Positions 26,495 through 39,319 of a DNA stretch of 64,000 nucleotides are shown piece by piece (within the stretch, counting starts at the first letter, position 1; every line of letters starts with the position of its first letter). The notes under the pieces are model-generated. The model did not search any database. It saw only the letters and a list, made by a program, of their open reading frames with translations, and was not told the origin of the DNA. This stretch comes from Phallusia mammillata. Taxonomy: Eukaryota; Chordata; Ascidiacea; Phlebobranchia; Ascidiidae. Location of the stretch: positions 250,811 through 314,810 of the forward strand of contig QLIY01000012.1 in assembly GCA_003260075.1 (NCBI GenBank). The letters run 5' to 3'. A program made the position numbers and the translations under genes.

Positions 26495-29400
26495 AAATAT
26501 CCCTTTTCGAAACAGGCGTTGCTCTGGCGCACCAAGCGGCCAAATGTGTTATTTTGTTTGTCATTATTTCAATTTGTTGTCAAAATAAAAAGATAAAAAA
26601 AATTCTTGTTTTTTGTTTCAAAGAAAAGTGTGATTGAAAGTTGAATCGATTAGTAGATATCGGCCATGTCGTATCAAACAGTAACTGTCGTTATTGTGAC
26701 ACGGGTTCGCGTCGGGGCATTGATTCGACGCGTGATTACCTTAACTTGCCTCGCTCCGATGCACATCAAATCGACGCTGATTGATTTGATTCGCGCTTAT
26801 AGGTTCGTCATGCCACTACATTCATCCGTGTCGCAACTAACACCGCTAGATTTCTACGGACCGTATCGGGTATCAAAGCAAATAATAATATTTTCATGCC
26901 TGCCACCAAATATTTTTTACAATTCCTAGAATTTATGTTTTTACCAGTTGTGCAGATACAGATCATTGTAGCATATGCGCCAGTCACAAGTATGTGCGCA
27001 TTCATTAATCACAATTAAACGGTAATTTAGTATGAACATAAACTTTTATTTTTTTGTGTTTTGTAAAAAATATTAGGCCTAAAACAGAAGCACAAGAAAC
27101 GATAAATCCATAGCGATTGAAATACAAGGTGCTGCGAATGTCCATTCCTACAACCTCGTTAGTCACAGCGCTAACTGACGTGCAAAGGTTTTAAGATTGT
27201 TTGTAAACGCTGTCCACTTTTGAAGCAGGGCGTAACATAACGCTTGTTGCATTGGCCATCGATCACAAACAAGCAACGGCATACAAACAGCGCAGCCTGG
27301 CGGCGATAAAGATCTCTTTACCTGCTTGATGAGAGACAACAGACCGCAGCGAAGAGTGACCGCCTTTCGTTAGCAGCAACGCTTCGGCTTATACACAAAA
27401 CCAATTGCGTTGGCTCAAATATGCCACGGGCCAAAAGTTAAGCCGGCTCCAAACAGCACCTAAAGCTCTGCTCTGTTCCACGCGATAAGGTGCGAATGGA
27501 TGCTCGTTATTCTATGGGATCGAGCTGACGCCACGATGCAAGGCAAAATTCGCTACAGTGAGACTGGAGTTTACCAGGCAGTATTAACGACGAGACACAA
27601 CAACGTTGGAGCGTAGCTGCTTCTGGAATGAATGGAAATGAACCTTGACTTGCCACTAATGGGGAGTTGTGGTGATTTGAAAGTGATCCGTGAGGAGCAA
27701 TATATTTTCAAAACGCGTTTTGTAAACTAAGTACATAACGTTTGATCAGTGCCAACACAATCAAACAAAACTTTCAAATAAAGTTTTTACATCATAAATA
27801 CAAGCTTATTTTCAGTTTGCATAAACAAGCAAAAAGCACATATTTAATACAAATGATATGAATAAGACTGCATGTACGTTTTTCAATATCCAGCCGTTAC
27901 ACGTCAGTACGCAGTGCATATTACATCGGACCCAAAACCGCTAACAAAATCAAGCAGTTAATTTTCGTCAGAAGTCACTGGGGATATGAAGGGTGGCAGA
28001 TTTGAACGGTTGATGAAAATCTGTTGGAGGAATTGGCTCAACAATCGCGCAAGGTGACAAATGCGATGTCGTCAGGGCTCGCTCAAAATTTACATCAAAG
28101 TCGAGTGAGGGATGCTCGGCCGTCATTGGGAGGGCCGAAGTCCAAAAGCCTCTTACTAAATGATTGATAAGGCGGCAGCTTTTAATCAGCGATCAATAGC
28201 GTCGCATTAATCGATTTTGTCCATGCATTCGTTCTGCTGCGGCAGCATAAGGCCAGCGAGATAACAGACCTGGGTCTTTTCGATGCCGAGCACAGAAGAA
28301 AGAAGCGAGTGACAACAATTTATAGGAGAGCGGAAATTCTAGGCCTAATGCGCGACGAGGGAAAATCCGGCGTGAAAAAAGAGCGAAAGTCGGTCAAACC
28401 GGAAAACGTTTGGACAGCTGTACAATATACATGTACAGCCGGACACGGTGGTTAACGATGGACAAGACAGGCAGTATTTTTTTCCCTCCAGTTTTTGACC
28501 GAAATAGTATTGTCTATCAGAACTACTGATTTAAACACTAATTTCAACACCGACAATCACCTTTGCAGTTTTTATCCGATTTACAAATGATTTACAATCA
28601 ACTTTGTTGTAAATAAATGTCAACTTAATTTTGTATGCAAGTTATGCCAATAGTCGTAAAAAATATTTTTAAGCAGGACTTTGTACCAAGCAGAGGACTG
28701 TCAGTGAAAAATCCCTATAAGAAACTTTAGTTACATCCAAACAAATTCACACACTGACAACTACACTTTTTTTGCCATACAAAAACATTCTAAGATTTTT
28801 CTGCCAATGCAAGAGAATGCTCTGGGCACATTTTGCTGTTTTGTGACCATATTGGCGCCGCCATTTTGTTTACAGCTGACAAGTTTGATCAAAGGATTTC
28901 AATCAAACGTCAGATTAAATTAGCAAATATATTTGAATCTATTGTTTTCACTTACGATTCCACACGCCCCGATTGTCAAAACAGATGCCACGAAGTGAAA
29001 TAAAAGCGGGAAAGAGATCGGAGCAGTGGCTGAGTTATAAGGGGTGCGACGTGTCGAAGATGAGACAATTTGGCGCGTACAAATACACCTCCCTGGAGCT
29101 TGTTCAAGCAAAAGGGAAAGCTTGTCCTAAACTCCACGCGAAGAGCTTTGGACCATGAAATATATATTGTTTTGTAAACCGAACCAGGCAAAGGCAATTT
29201 GCGAGAAATGAACGACTGGATTCAGTTCATATTTTTTACTTTGAAGGTAATGATCAGATTATATTATACTAGTAAGTACATGAATAATATACATGATATA
29301 TATGAGTATGACAACAGTTTGCCTGATGTAGCAGCAATTATAATCAAGGTACAAACTTGTTACAATGCAATCCGTAATTTCCACATATTCTGTTTTTAAA

Positions 29401-31967
29401 TCAGCATAAAGTTGCTTATTAGTTAATTCATGTGGGGTTCGCATAAACAGCTTCAGTAGTCAGTTGGCGACGTTAATCGACACAAATCTGGCGGGACTCG
29501 ATTGATTTCGCCCGAAATAGCAACATGTCGGGGGACGACTTCGATCCGCAACAGCCAAGTCGCATGTGCCGGCGGAAAGCTTCGATTTGCAGCAAACACG
29601 AAACAGAAGCAGCGGCAAGAATCGAGCGATTAACTCGCCAAGCGCACCACAGACATTCCTCCTCACCTGCTGAGTATCGACCGGTCCAGGTGACCACGTA
29701 AAGGGCTCCATCCGGCAGGACATCATTACAAAAGTTGCTAAATACATGTTCTCAATTACTTCTGGCCTGTGACTGCATATCCTAGGTTCCCTTGTTGCTG
29801 ACACTGTGGACTAAGTATGGACTTGCTGTTCGCGGTATACGTCTCCGTCTGGGCATCAGAATCTACGCGACTTCCTTATGGGTTATTAGAAATTGAATTG
29901 GAAGATAATTTCTTCCCAGATCGCGAGTGTCATGCCCGCACGGGTCGTCTCATCGCAATCGACCGACGCACGAGCAAGTCTAACGCGACGCGATGGGGGT
30001 TATCGGACATTAGCACCGTTCAGGCTATTATTGGGAGACATTAGCGTGCGTTATAAGTGCTTTTTGTGGCACATGCCGTCGCGATGGAGCATTCGACTCC
30101 ACGTTCAACTGCATGAGCGGCAGGGTTGGGATGATAATCTGTAGTGTCATTCGAGACATCTCGCCAGTTCCATGGGATGCGTGCCACGTCGCCTAAGTGC
30201 GTTCCCAAGGGCGCGCCGCTCGCTGAGATAAAAGAGCGCTCGAGCAACCAGCAGCCACAGAACGCGGATAATTGACAACGGGAACGTCGATACTTAGTGA
30301 ATTAATATGCTTTCCTGTCCCTAAAAATGCACCACAGTACAAGCAACTGACATATACGCTCAATTATTTGCAGCATAATGGATTACAGATCACACAACAG
30401 CAAGATGAGTTACCCAGCAACAGAAACACATATCTTGCTGTTTTTTCGTCTGCACTTGCCACTCAACATCATCTCATCTTGTTGATTAATCACTGTCACA
30501 TCATATACCTTGTCCAATGCAATAGGCAAACGTGCAACACAGTGAGTATATTCGGAAAACTTTGTCCAGATCAATAACAATTCACGGATGAAAATCGCCG
30601 GTAACTTATACAATACGGTACAGGTTCCCATCTATAGGTGTCAGAGCAACGGTATTTAGATGATGCAATGTATCCGAAATGACCAACAATGTAGGACCCC
30701 ATGCTTCATCGCATTATTTACCAACATAAACAACACTTTTAAAGTGCACAAATACCGAAAAAGGTTTAAGTAAGGTATATAATGACACATAAAACTGCTA
30801 TGAGTTACAATACTAATATAGAATGCCCAAATTCATCATTGAGTGCTTTTTGGCAAAACATTTCACAGCTTAGGCAAATAGGGAGCACCAGCATGCGTTT
30901 ACAGTCCTTAACCACCACGCAATCGACTCAGTCAGATACACACAGCAAAGAAATATACCTTACGGCCACACGTGTAAACTAAAATAAAGAAAATCCATAG
31001 GAAAATAATATATCAACGAAAAAGTGTACACACTAAGAAACGAAGGAACTACTGCAAAGCAACAAAAACTTGTAAGAAATAAGAAAGCGAACTTATAGTG
31101 TCTTATATGTGCATTAGTACTTACAGGAACATGGAACGCGCATAGTGTAAATGGCTCGAAATTGTGTTGTGACATTTTCCGCTCAGGGGTCAAGATTGCT
31201 TGTCAGTGAAAAATGTCCAAGACTTGTTCAAGTAATCCGCAGTAAAGAGCGGGTGGTCGACCAGGGACGTGCCACGATCCAAGTCTGCACAAGCAAAATT
31301 TACACTGGATAAGTTTATCGTTGTCATTATTGAGTTGTTCAAGCAGTTGAATACAAGTGGAAACAATATGCTGCATAACAATACAGTAATATACCAGACG
31401 CCTTGTTGTTTGGGACATATTAGAAGCCACAATAAGGCAAATTTATGGTAAATTCGGAATTTCTTTACAGTGCACCAGCCAGCAAAGTATAATACTCCTG
31501 AGTTATGCACTTTGGCAAACAACCGTTTGTGAAATTTCATGTTTGGGGGGCTTGTGGGTGAACCGCTGGGTCATCCGGAGTCGACTTAGGATCTTTGGTA
31601 AGTAACATGTGTGTAAATTTAAATAGGTCTGAAGCACCATTTCTTGACCAAGTGCACAGAACAAACCAGCGTTAGACTAAACAAGGAAAGAAAAAACGAA
31701 ATACGGACAATAACAATATGTGGCCCCTTCAGGTAAAGGGACCTATAATTTTGAATTCTAACTTTTCAGAGGATGCTGGACAAGTTAAAGAATTGGTTAA
31801 CGTATATTACTTTGTTGGTGTTTTGTAGTTTAGAGAAAAAAAATACAAACAAAACAAACATAAAGGTTTTAAGTGCCAGGCCTCTTTTCATTATTAAGCT
31901 ATTACAACAGACAACACACAAGCAACGTTTTAACATGAAACACACAAGAACCTTCAGAAGTCTGTTA

Positions 31968-32101
31968 CTATCTGCGTGACGAAGTCGATTCACACGGACA
32001 GCTTTCAGGGCTTTCCTGGCCTCTCGACAAACGTCCGTCAAGTCGGGTGAGAAACGATAATTGATTAACTCGCGTCGATTTTTCATGCCGCTTAAACTTC
32101 G
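31968..32101 (-). CDS. candidate SCAPER terminal exon (uncertain)
   Basis: On the - strand a long pyrimidine tract ending GATAG precedes 32101, a good acceptor. Two frames are possible. Spliced after the candidate exon at 33435 the frame stops at 31968. Spliced directly after the exon at 39128 it reads RELINYRFSPDLTDVCREAR and stays open to 31766. That second frame is loosely like the vertebrate SCAPER end (LANRFPQQAWEEAR). RNA evidence would be needed to choose; both could be wrong. Confidence 0.35.
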
Positions 32102-33434
32102 CTATCAAAGCAGGGGGCGAAGGCAGAAGATGTTTAACAAGGATGCAGGGAATTCGCGCAACACGATTTGATACGCGAGACGAGATTTTGTCGCTAAACA
32201 AACAAGTTCTCAAGGCGGGTTTCGAAATGACTGTATCTGCTGCACAGATGGCCACATTTCTATCTTAAGCTGTGAGAGTGAGATTGTTGATAACAAGCTT
32301 GGAAATGAAAGGCACAAAACGGTTTCGCAGCAAACAATGCGGAAATTCAAGATAAAGGCGACTTCAGAAAAAAAGCTGTTTTTTCCATGAGACCTTGTAG
32401 GTGTGCAACAGTGTGCAGTGTCTGCAGGATTTTTCATTATTTAAACATTTAGTTCTTTACTTTTATATTTTGTTGGGGTTAAAAATACTATGTATTAAGT
32501 TTAAACATAGTTTTTTGCAAATTTTTAAGAAAAATGTATCAGTCTAACAAAAACAAAGACTTACAGGCGCTTGTTATTCAGGAAATATATTTTAGATACA
32601 CATAATCGTCACGCAGTACACACATCGTCGTGTCCTTGAAATAATGAACTCCTGTACAGCTCTATGGATGCAGAACGGTTACACCGGAGATGGTAGTGCA
32701 CGTCCGAATAAAAATAACTCGCAATCTGCGCGGCGATCGTGGCTGTTGCAAGGCACTTGGTTGGAAAACAAATGCGTGCCCGCAACAGACAAGCACGACA
32801 GATAAGGCTGATTCTTATCACAGCTCCTTGGCTGGCAAATGCCCTTTGAAGGCCTTTAAGAAGCGCTAGCCAAGAACTGACAGCATGAAATTACTGGCTA
32901 CTGAGGCAGGGGTCATAAAGTAGAGTGAAACTAAACTTAATCCCATATAAACTGCATTTGGGTAAAAGTTACTATAGCGTCCATACCCTAAGGTTATGGT
33001 AAAGAATGTAAACCCTAGGATATTAGCTCCGCAAATTCAAGAAAAATAATACGCGGCTTTGCATAATACGGCGGTTCAGGGTATAACCATGGCTGGGAGA
33101 AACAGTTCGCGTTTGTTGGTGTTGGTTAATTAGCCGCGATATGTCAACTACGGAATGCGCGGACACGAGCCGAGCATAAACAGCAAAACATATGTGGAGA
33201 ATGGATCGGTCGTGGTTTGCCCCAGATGGGTGGGGCGTGTTGCTATGCTATTGGCGGTTATCGCAAATAAATCATCGGAAGCGTTGTATGAGTCAACAAT
33301 ACTGCAGGTGGATATGGTCAATTTTGAACTTGAGTGCAACACTGTGGATTTTTTTACCTTTATCAGAAACCAAATATATGTTTGAGGAAACACAGAGTAA
33401 AGGTTTATTTCAAAAACAAAACATTTAATCTCAC

Positions 33435-33507
33435 CAGCTAGAATTCCGTTTCGCTTTTTGTCCGACTTTTTAGTTTTTTGCTTTTCCGTACTCTCTTCGA
33501 GAAACGT
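33435..33507 (-). CDS. candidate SCAPER 3' exon (Lys-rich, uncertain)
   Basis: The reverse strand has a strong acceptor (T-rich, then ATCCCCAG) before 33507 and a strong donor GTGAGA after 33435. The 24 codons read TFLEESTEKQKTKKSDKKRN and are in phase with the SCAPER exon ending at 39128. Sequence similarity to other SCAPER proteins is not evident, so the splice signals and phase are the only support. Confidence 0.4.
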
Positions 33508-33797
33508 CTGGGGATAAAAAAATGAATATTTTTTAGGGTGTACCAACTATTTATTATTTATGGTGCTAATAAACTAGAGGTGGTATTACGAAGTAAGTGT
33601 GATGAAGACGAATTGTGCTCAACCGTCATCACCTATTCTACCTGTTTGCACAAACCTCCATATTTCAGTCGCAATAAGTGACACGGGTAAATTTAGCGTT
33701 GACCCAAGCACTAACGCAGGAAAACCTCTATTAAACTCATAAAATAGGTGAGAAATCTCGGGCGACAGTGCGCAAAGATACATTGCCCGCGACGGCC

Positions 33798-33813
33798 TGA
33801 CGTCATTGACTCA
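33798..33813. promoter_or_regulatory. adjacent CRE and AP-1 consensus sites
   Basis: TGACGTCA at 33798-33805 is a perfect palindromic CRE (CREB/ATF type). TGACTCA at 33807-33813 is a perfect AP-1 site one base later. Both lie at the edge of the CpG-rich block in the SCAPER 3' introns. Function is inferred from consensus only. Confidence 0.35.
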
Positions 33814-36672
33814 ATGCGAACAAAAAGGGCAAGACTCGAAACGCCGAGATCAGATAAGCAATCACAACAATACGCAATGGACAAAGGCAAACATTGTGAT
33901 GTCATTTTCGGGTGACCGAGCGATTGCGTTCGAGTATCTTGGGGTCGCTAGACTCCGTCAAGCGGTCGCGCGGGGGACTGGAAGGCCATCAATAACACCA
34001 CTTGAGATGGGAGCGGAGGATCATCTCGCTCGCGGAAGAAAGGTATGATCAGGTGCTTTGCATCTACGACGTTAATCCGAGCAGAGTGGAACGTTTATCC
34101 CTGAGTTCGATATCGCGGCTTTGCGTCAGCTGTGACGTGTTTGGGTGGGACCTGACTGCAGGGTCGTAAACTTACAGCGGTTTGATTTGGGATTCCAGGG
34201 TGGTATCTTGCTCGAATTCGGCTTACCGGTGGCCTGGGCGCGCCGCGGTGCTCCCGTCGCGCCAATGCCGAATCAGATTTGTTTTGTCCGTCGCGGGACA
34301 AGGGCAAGAGGTCCCGGCGCGGCGCCCTTCATGTGGCACGCGTTTGCCAGGCAAGGCGCTAAGCGGGCGAAACGCAACACTTGGCCACCTTGGCGTCGCG
34401 CGAAACGTGATACATCGACGTACATGTTCGGGATTGCAACCGGAAAACGACCGCATTCTTTGCGAGTTTCTAAAGCGAGGTCCTGTAAACTAACCGAGGA
34501 ACGAAGGGGACAGCGGCATATATTCGACAACTTCGTAAATAGACAGAGGGATTTAAGCGACCACCAAAGAAGCCATAGGCACCTGGCGATGCGTGGGACA
34601 GGGCGATCTTGCGCAAATAAACTACGACAGAACGCAATAGGACGGCGGTCGAGATGGAACGCTGCCAAAGCCCCTATGGCTTATGTCATGTTCTGGCAAA
34701 CAGGAACGAAAACGGGCCATCATTCATTCCGCACTTTCTGGGTTTGGCAGCTCCTAACAACGCGCGTGCCGCTGAAAACCGAGCATGACAGAGGTGGGAT
34801 GGGCTTTTAAGGAAATCAAGAAAAATCTAGGCCTGACCGCTTGGCTTGTGGAGGGATGCTTGATGGCTCACAAACCTGGCTGGCTTTCAGGGATAGAACA
34901 GACTATAAATGTTGAGCCACATAGCTCGCAGAACAAGGCGGTCATTCATACTGTTGAGTGTTTGCGAGCTACCGGTGTCACCACAATACTACGTGACTGC
35001 AATAACCTCTTTGTATTGCAAATATAATTTATCAACATAAAAAACTGCGCGTAACAAACCGCTGTTGTACCTCGGAAGTAATAAAGCATTTTTGCCAACG
35101 TGTAAAAAAGTAATTAAAGTTTTTTGTGCGCAAGGATCATATGTATACATATGTATACGTCGGTTTTGCATGCAAGAAACGCACGCACAGTGTTGTCACG
35201 GCCGTCATAGACCTCAGTGTTTGCTTTCGCCTTTTCCCCAAACGTTGGTTCCTAATTGTATACACAAGTATTGATAGTTGGAGCAACAGCAAGGGGTCAT
35301 TGGAGCTGAAACGGAACCTGGATCGCTAGCGCTGGGTGGGGGTGAGGGGACGGCGTGGGAAAGAGGGGTGTAGGTTTACAATTAGGGGTCGCGGCGGAAG
35401 AACCTAACGGCAAACAAGCAGAGGAATGTTCCATTTTCGGGCGCAGGCCGCGTGTTTGGGCTTCAACGCTAAACGCGCCACAGCAATCAACATGCGTTAA
35501 GTGTAACTTTCACTGTACGGACGATGTAGCAAAATCGGTCACGTTCGGCAAACGAAGAACCTGTCGACTGGGGCTTGAAAAACGGGGTCGGGACCCTGAG
35601 GTGAGGCCACCCGAAGGCGCCATGGGGGCGCCCTCACCCGTGCAGCGACAAAGCGGGGGTTTAATGTGGGGTTAACGACTGGCGCATAAACACAACACGG
35701 GTGGCTTGTGCGCGTTGTCACGAGCGCGTCGCGATGAAACAACTCGGACAATCCGGATGACAGACAAGTGTGAAACCATTACTTGGAAGCAGGTCTCGGC
35801 CGGGAGGTGCGGTCGCAAGTGTCGTGACTACACACTGCGCCAGGGTCGGTGTGTTTTGGGTGGGGGGACACGAAGGCATGTTGATGTGGTTTCAATGTAG
35901 CGATGTGCGAAGTTCGGGGTGTTTCAGGGGCAAGATTCGTCAACGCACCTTTTGTTTCCTTGTTTGGGGAATAACAGAGTATAAGGTGTTTTGTTTGCAC
36001 TGTCGGTCTGCTGAGACGAAACTATGTAGCTGATGCAAAATTTAGGGAGATTCATTTCCCTTTATTTCTAAACCCTCGAAATTTTTTGTGTTATTTGTCC
36101 GACGCAACCTCACGTAGCATTAAACTAAGAGTGATTATACTGAACGGTACCAGATCCTTCCAGAGACGGCATGGTCATTGACGATCACTGTTTATGACAA
36201 ATCTTATATTTTTCATTCTAATATTTTCCATTCCACGTCTTGTGGTATTGCATTCTATTATTCGAAATACATTATGTAATATACATACCACATAAGTTGT
36301 CATCCTGTTTTGCAAGTCGACTGTTACAAAAAATAAAAAGATGTTTTGTACAGTTTTCCCTATTTTCGACAAAACAATTGCTGACAGATTTGTCGTTGGT
36401 TAGATCAAGCATCTAACATGTAAACAACATCTGCAGGTCCTTAACAAAGTCTCCCCTTGTAGCACGCAAATAAACGGATGATCAAAGTCGCCCGATGAGG
36501 TCACCATCAGAGAGTTTGCGTCAAAAGATGCGCGTCAGGCACTCCAGGGCTGGAACCGCGAGCCGAAGGTTAAAATAACACGGTAAGGTGATGGATTCGC
36601 AAATATTAGTAAACGATCGCATCACTGTGTGCCGGGAATGTGGCAAAAGTATTTTCGAACTTTTTTAAATAG

Positions 36673-37589
36673 TAAGTCATCACCATTTTCTGCCTGAATA
36701 TTCCCAATAGGTCAAGTCTTTCGGACTGGGAATGTATTGGAATTTTACATAAAAAACATTTGTTACATTTGTGCTTTGTGTCACGTTTTCAATAAATAAG
36801 CTTTTCTGCCCAAAATTCCGTAATTATGTTGAGAATCTGCTTCGATAACAACTGAAAAACTGGACTAATAAGAATAGACGCACACATTACCTAAAGTTAT
36901 TTAAAAACAATAATATTTCCAGTGGTTCCAATATTAGCACATTTTGTTCAAAACTTATGTATTTTGCAACGTACGTTCATCCTATAAAGTTTATTTCGGT
37001 CAAAATTGTCAAAATACCTGGATAGATAACAATAAGTAACACACAGCCAGTTTAAATTTCGTGATAAAAACGTTTTCCATACAAAAAGTAAATTAGTGAA
37101 GGCGCAACAGGACTTCACCAACAATTGGGAGAAAACTGGGGGGGGGGTTTGAGTTGGATAAGTCATCGCCATTTTCAGTCCAAAAATTCCCAGTAGCCAA
37201 GATCTTTTATTGGAATTTTATGTAAAAAACATTTGCTACATTTGCGTTTTTGTGCTAAGTTTTCAGTAAAAAGGTTAGACTACGCGTAATTCCGTAATCA
37301 CATTAAGAATCTTTGCTTCGATTATAGCTGAAAAACAGGACTGTTAAGAAAGGACAAATCGGGAATATTTTCCGTGGTTCGAATGTTGCAGCATTTACTT
37401 CAAAACTCCAATATTTCGCAACATACGTATTATGGGGGGGGGGAGGAAGTTCATCGCGGCCAAAATATATCTCAATAGATAACAGAAAGAAAGACACAAC
37501 CGGAAAAAATTTAGGGGAAAAACTTTTTTATGCAAAACAGCAAATTAGTGAAGGCGCAACAGGACTTCACCAACAATTGGGAGAAAACT
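36673..37589. repeat. diverged 450 bp duplication around G10 pads
   Basis: The segment 36673-37137 is repeated at 37159-37589. Shared landmarks include AAAAAACATTTG, GGCGCAACAGGACTTCACC and CAACAATTGGGAGAAAACT. The two differ at many bases and by small indels, more than the other duplicated pairs. G10 runs lie between them (37138-37147) and inside copy 2 (37434-37443). Confidence 0.8.
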
Positions 37590-38170
37590 CTGGAGCAAAA
37601 AGTCTAAGCTTTATTGTGGTTGCAGACGGGGGTGGGACAACAATTTGTGACCACAGTTCGGCAAATTCTCCTATGCGGGGTCGCCACAGTTTTGAATCTT
37701 GGAAAGAGTAAACGCCCTGTCGTGAGGTTGAAGCTCATTGTTTAAATGCATGCTTCAAACGATAGCCTTGTGCCACCGAAGCATTGGCCGCTTTCAATGA
37801 AACCATGTGTGGTCGTTTCTGCCCATTTTTGCACGAAACTCGAACCAGAAGCACGGCGCAAACAGAGATAGATGATGGGAGGGTAAAATGGCTGCTGACG
37901 CACGATACGCGCTTGGCACGTGCCGATGAAGCGAAATTTGATTCTTTTTCTATGCAACCTAAATTTATTGTGAAGGGATGGCTATTGTTTTGTTTTTTGA
38001 CGATAGACGAATATCAAACAGGGAATACCGAAATACGTTTATCGTTAAACATGAATGAAAGTGAGCGAAAAAACAAAAAATACCATAATCAAGGTGTATT
38101 GTGGTCAAAAAAGCCGTTCTGTGTATACTCTAATTCTACTCTGATATTCATTAAGATCAATTAGTGGATG

Positions 38171-38995
38171 GTCTAAACCAGGGGTGTGCAACCCGCGGGC
38201 CACAATCCGGCCCGTCCAGTCGTTTAGTGTGGCGCCCAACAACACTCTGATTCAGAGCAAGTAAAAATGCACATTTTAGCAAAAAATCCCCGCTAGTTTT
38301 CGGTAAATCTCCTAAGTTGCTATACGTAACAAGAATAAGCTAAACCAGCACTTGGAACTTGATTAACTGAGACCTGTGGTCTTCTATTCGAACTACGTGG
38401 TTGTTGCGCATCTATACCGAATGTGACGTAATATACTTCTTTGGCTAGTAAACAATTACTTTGTTGTGAAAGACAGTGTTGCGACGAAACTTACCTGCAC
38501 CTAACATTTTCGGTAGAGCTGCTAACACCATAACAAGAATCACAACTTCGCTTTCACAAGGGGGCGTAAAGAACTGAATTTTTATTTAGCGGCTAGAAAT
38601 GGGTTGGATTGGGAAATATTTACATAACATTTTTACATTAGTAACTAATTTTTTGGGTTAGTTTTATTGAATTTTAAGTGCTTATACCTTACCCCGACCC
38701 TAATAGCCCTAACCGTGAGCATTTTTGGAGATATAACCATCAACTTTTGGGTGTGATTCTCGTTATGGTGTTAGTAGCTCTACCAACATTTTCAACTTGA
38801 TTTTAAATGCAAAATAAAACAAAACGCAGGGGTGTGGAAATATAGTCGACATGACATTATAATGCAAGCCGCACCAACAGTAGGGTAAAAAAACGTAAAT
38901 ACGGTACATGAAAAACATTGTGTGGCCCTCGCTTCATGTCTGAAATTGGTTATATGGCCCACCGACGAAAAAGGTTGCGCACCGCTGGTCTAAAC
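38171..38995. mobile_element. non-autonomous hAT-type DNA transposon, 809 bp
   Basis: The element spans 38179-38987. Its ends are inverted: CAGGGGTGTGCAACC at the left and, read on the other strand, CAGCGGTGCGCAACC at the right. It is flanked by a perfect 8 bp target-site duplication GTCTAAAC (38171-38178 and 38988-38995). An 8 bp duplication and CAGNGGTGNNCAACC ends are typical of hAT elements. No transposase frame is present. It sits in a SCAPER intron. Confidence 0.9.
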
Positions 38996-39127
38996 CTTAT
39001 ACAAAACATTTTACTGAAACAAAAATTCTACTAAAACGTTTTAAAGAAACAGGGTTTAAAAGTAAAATGACTTTAGTCAAAAAAATTATGACTGCCGCCC
39101 TAAAGTACTCAAAACATTTCTTCTTAC

Positions 39128-39319
39128 TTGTATAAAATTGATCAGCAAAGACGCGCTGGCTTCTTGCTCCATGATGGTCAGATTGGACGGGTTGTCGTGG
39201 CAACAAGCGATAAGAGTAGGAAGCAAAATCCGCATGGGTTTAGCACTGCTGAAGTAGGCAAACGGCAGCAGACATAGTTGCTGGAGAACAGTGGGTTGTG
39301 CACCGGAATCAACAATGTT
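39128..39319 (-). CDS. SCAPER: SCAPER exon 30
   Basis: AAATTGCAG acceptor, GTAAGA donor, 64 codons, phase 0 at both ends. Encodes QPTVLQQLCLLPFAYFS and ILLPTLIACCHDNPSNLTIM, closely matching the human segment HPTVLQKLCQLPFQYFS near the C terminus. Confidence 0.95.

Larger units (their letters stand above)
19953..31967. other. intergenic space between convergent Islet and SCAPER
   Basis: About 12 kb separate the Islet stop from the nearest SCAPER 3' exon candidate. No reading frame resembles a known protein, and no tRNA or other RNA gene was recognised. The 20-26 kb part stays CpG-rich like the Islet locus; 26-32 kb is more AT-rich. It contains G runs at 23253, 23792, 26076 and 26387, two of them between duplicated segments. 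It should hold both 3' UTRs and possibly shared regulatory DNA. Confidence 0.6.
33508..39127 (-). other. 3' SCAPER intron(s) with CpG-rich block
   Basis: No exon was recognised in these 5.6 kb. About 33.7-35.9 kb is CpG-rich and GC-rich compared with the flanks and contains a CRE and an AP-1 site. About 36.7-37.6 kb is a diverged duplication interrupted by G10 runs. A hAT-type element occupies 38179-38987. The intron is a candidate home for Islet enhancers (inference from the gene pair). Confidence 0.5.

Noticed and set aside
34145..34810. Longest frame in the window, 221 codons, Arg-rich
   Set aside because: It begins with GTG, has no recognisable domain, overlaps equally long antisense frames and lies in a GC-rich block where stops are scarce. 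It is best read as chance.
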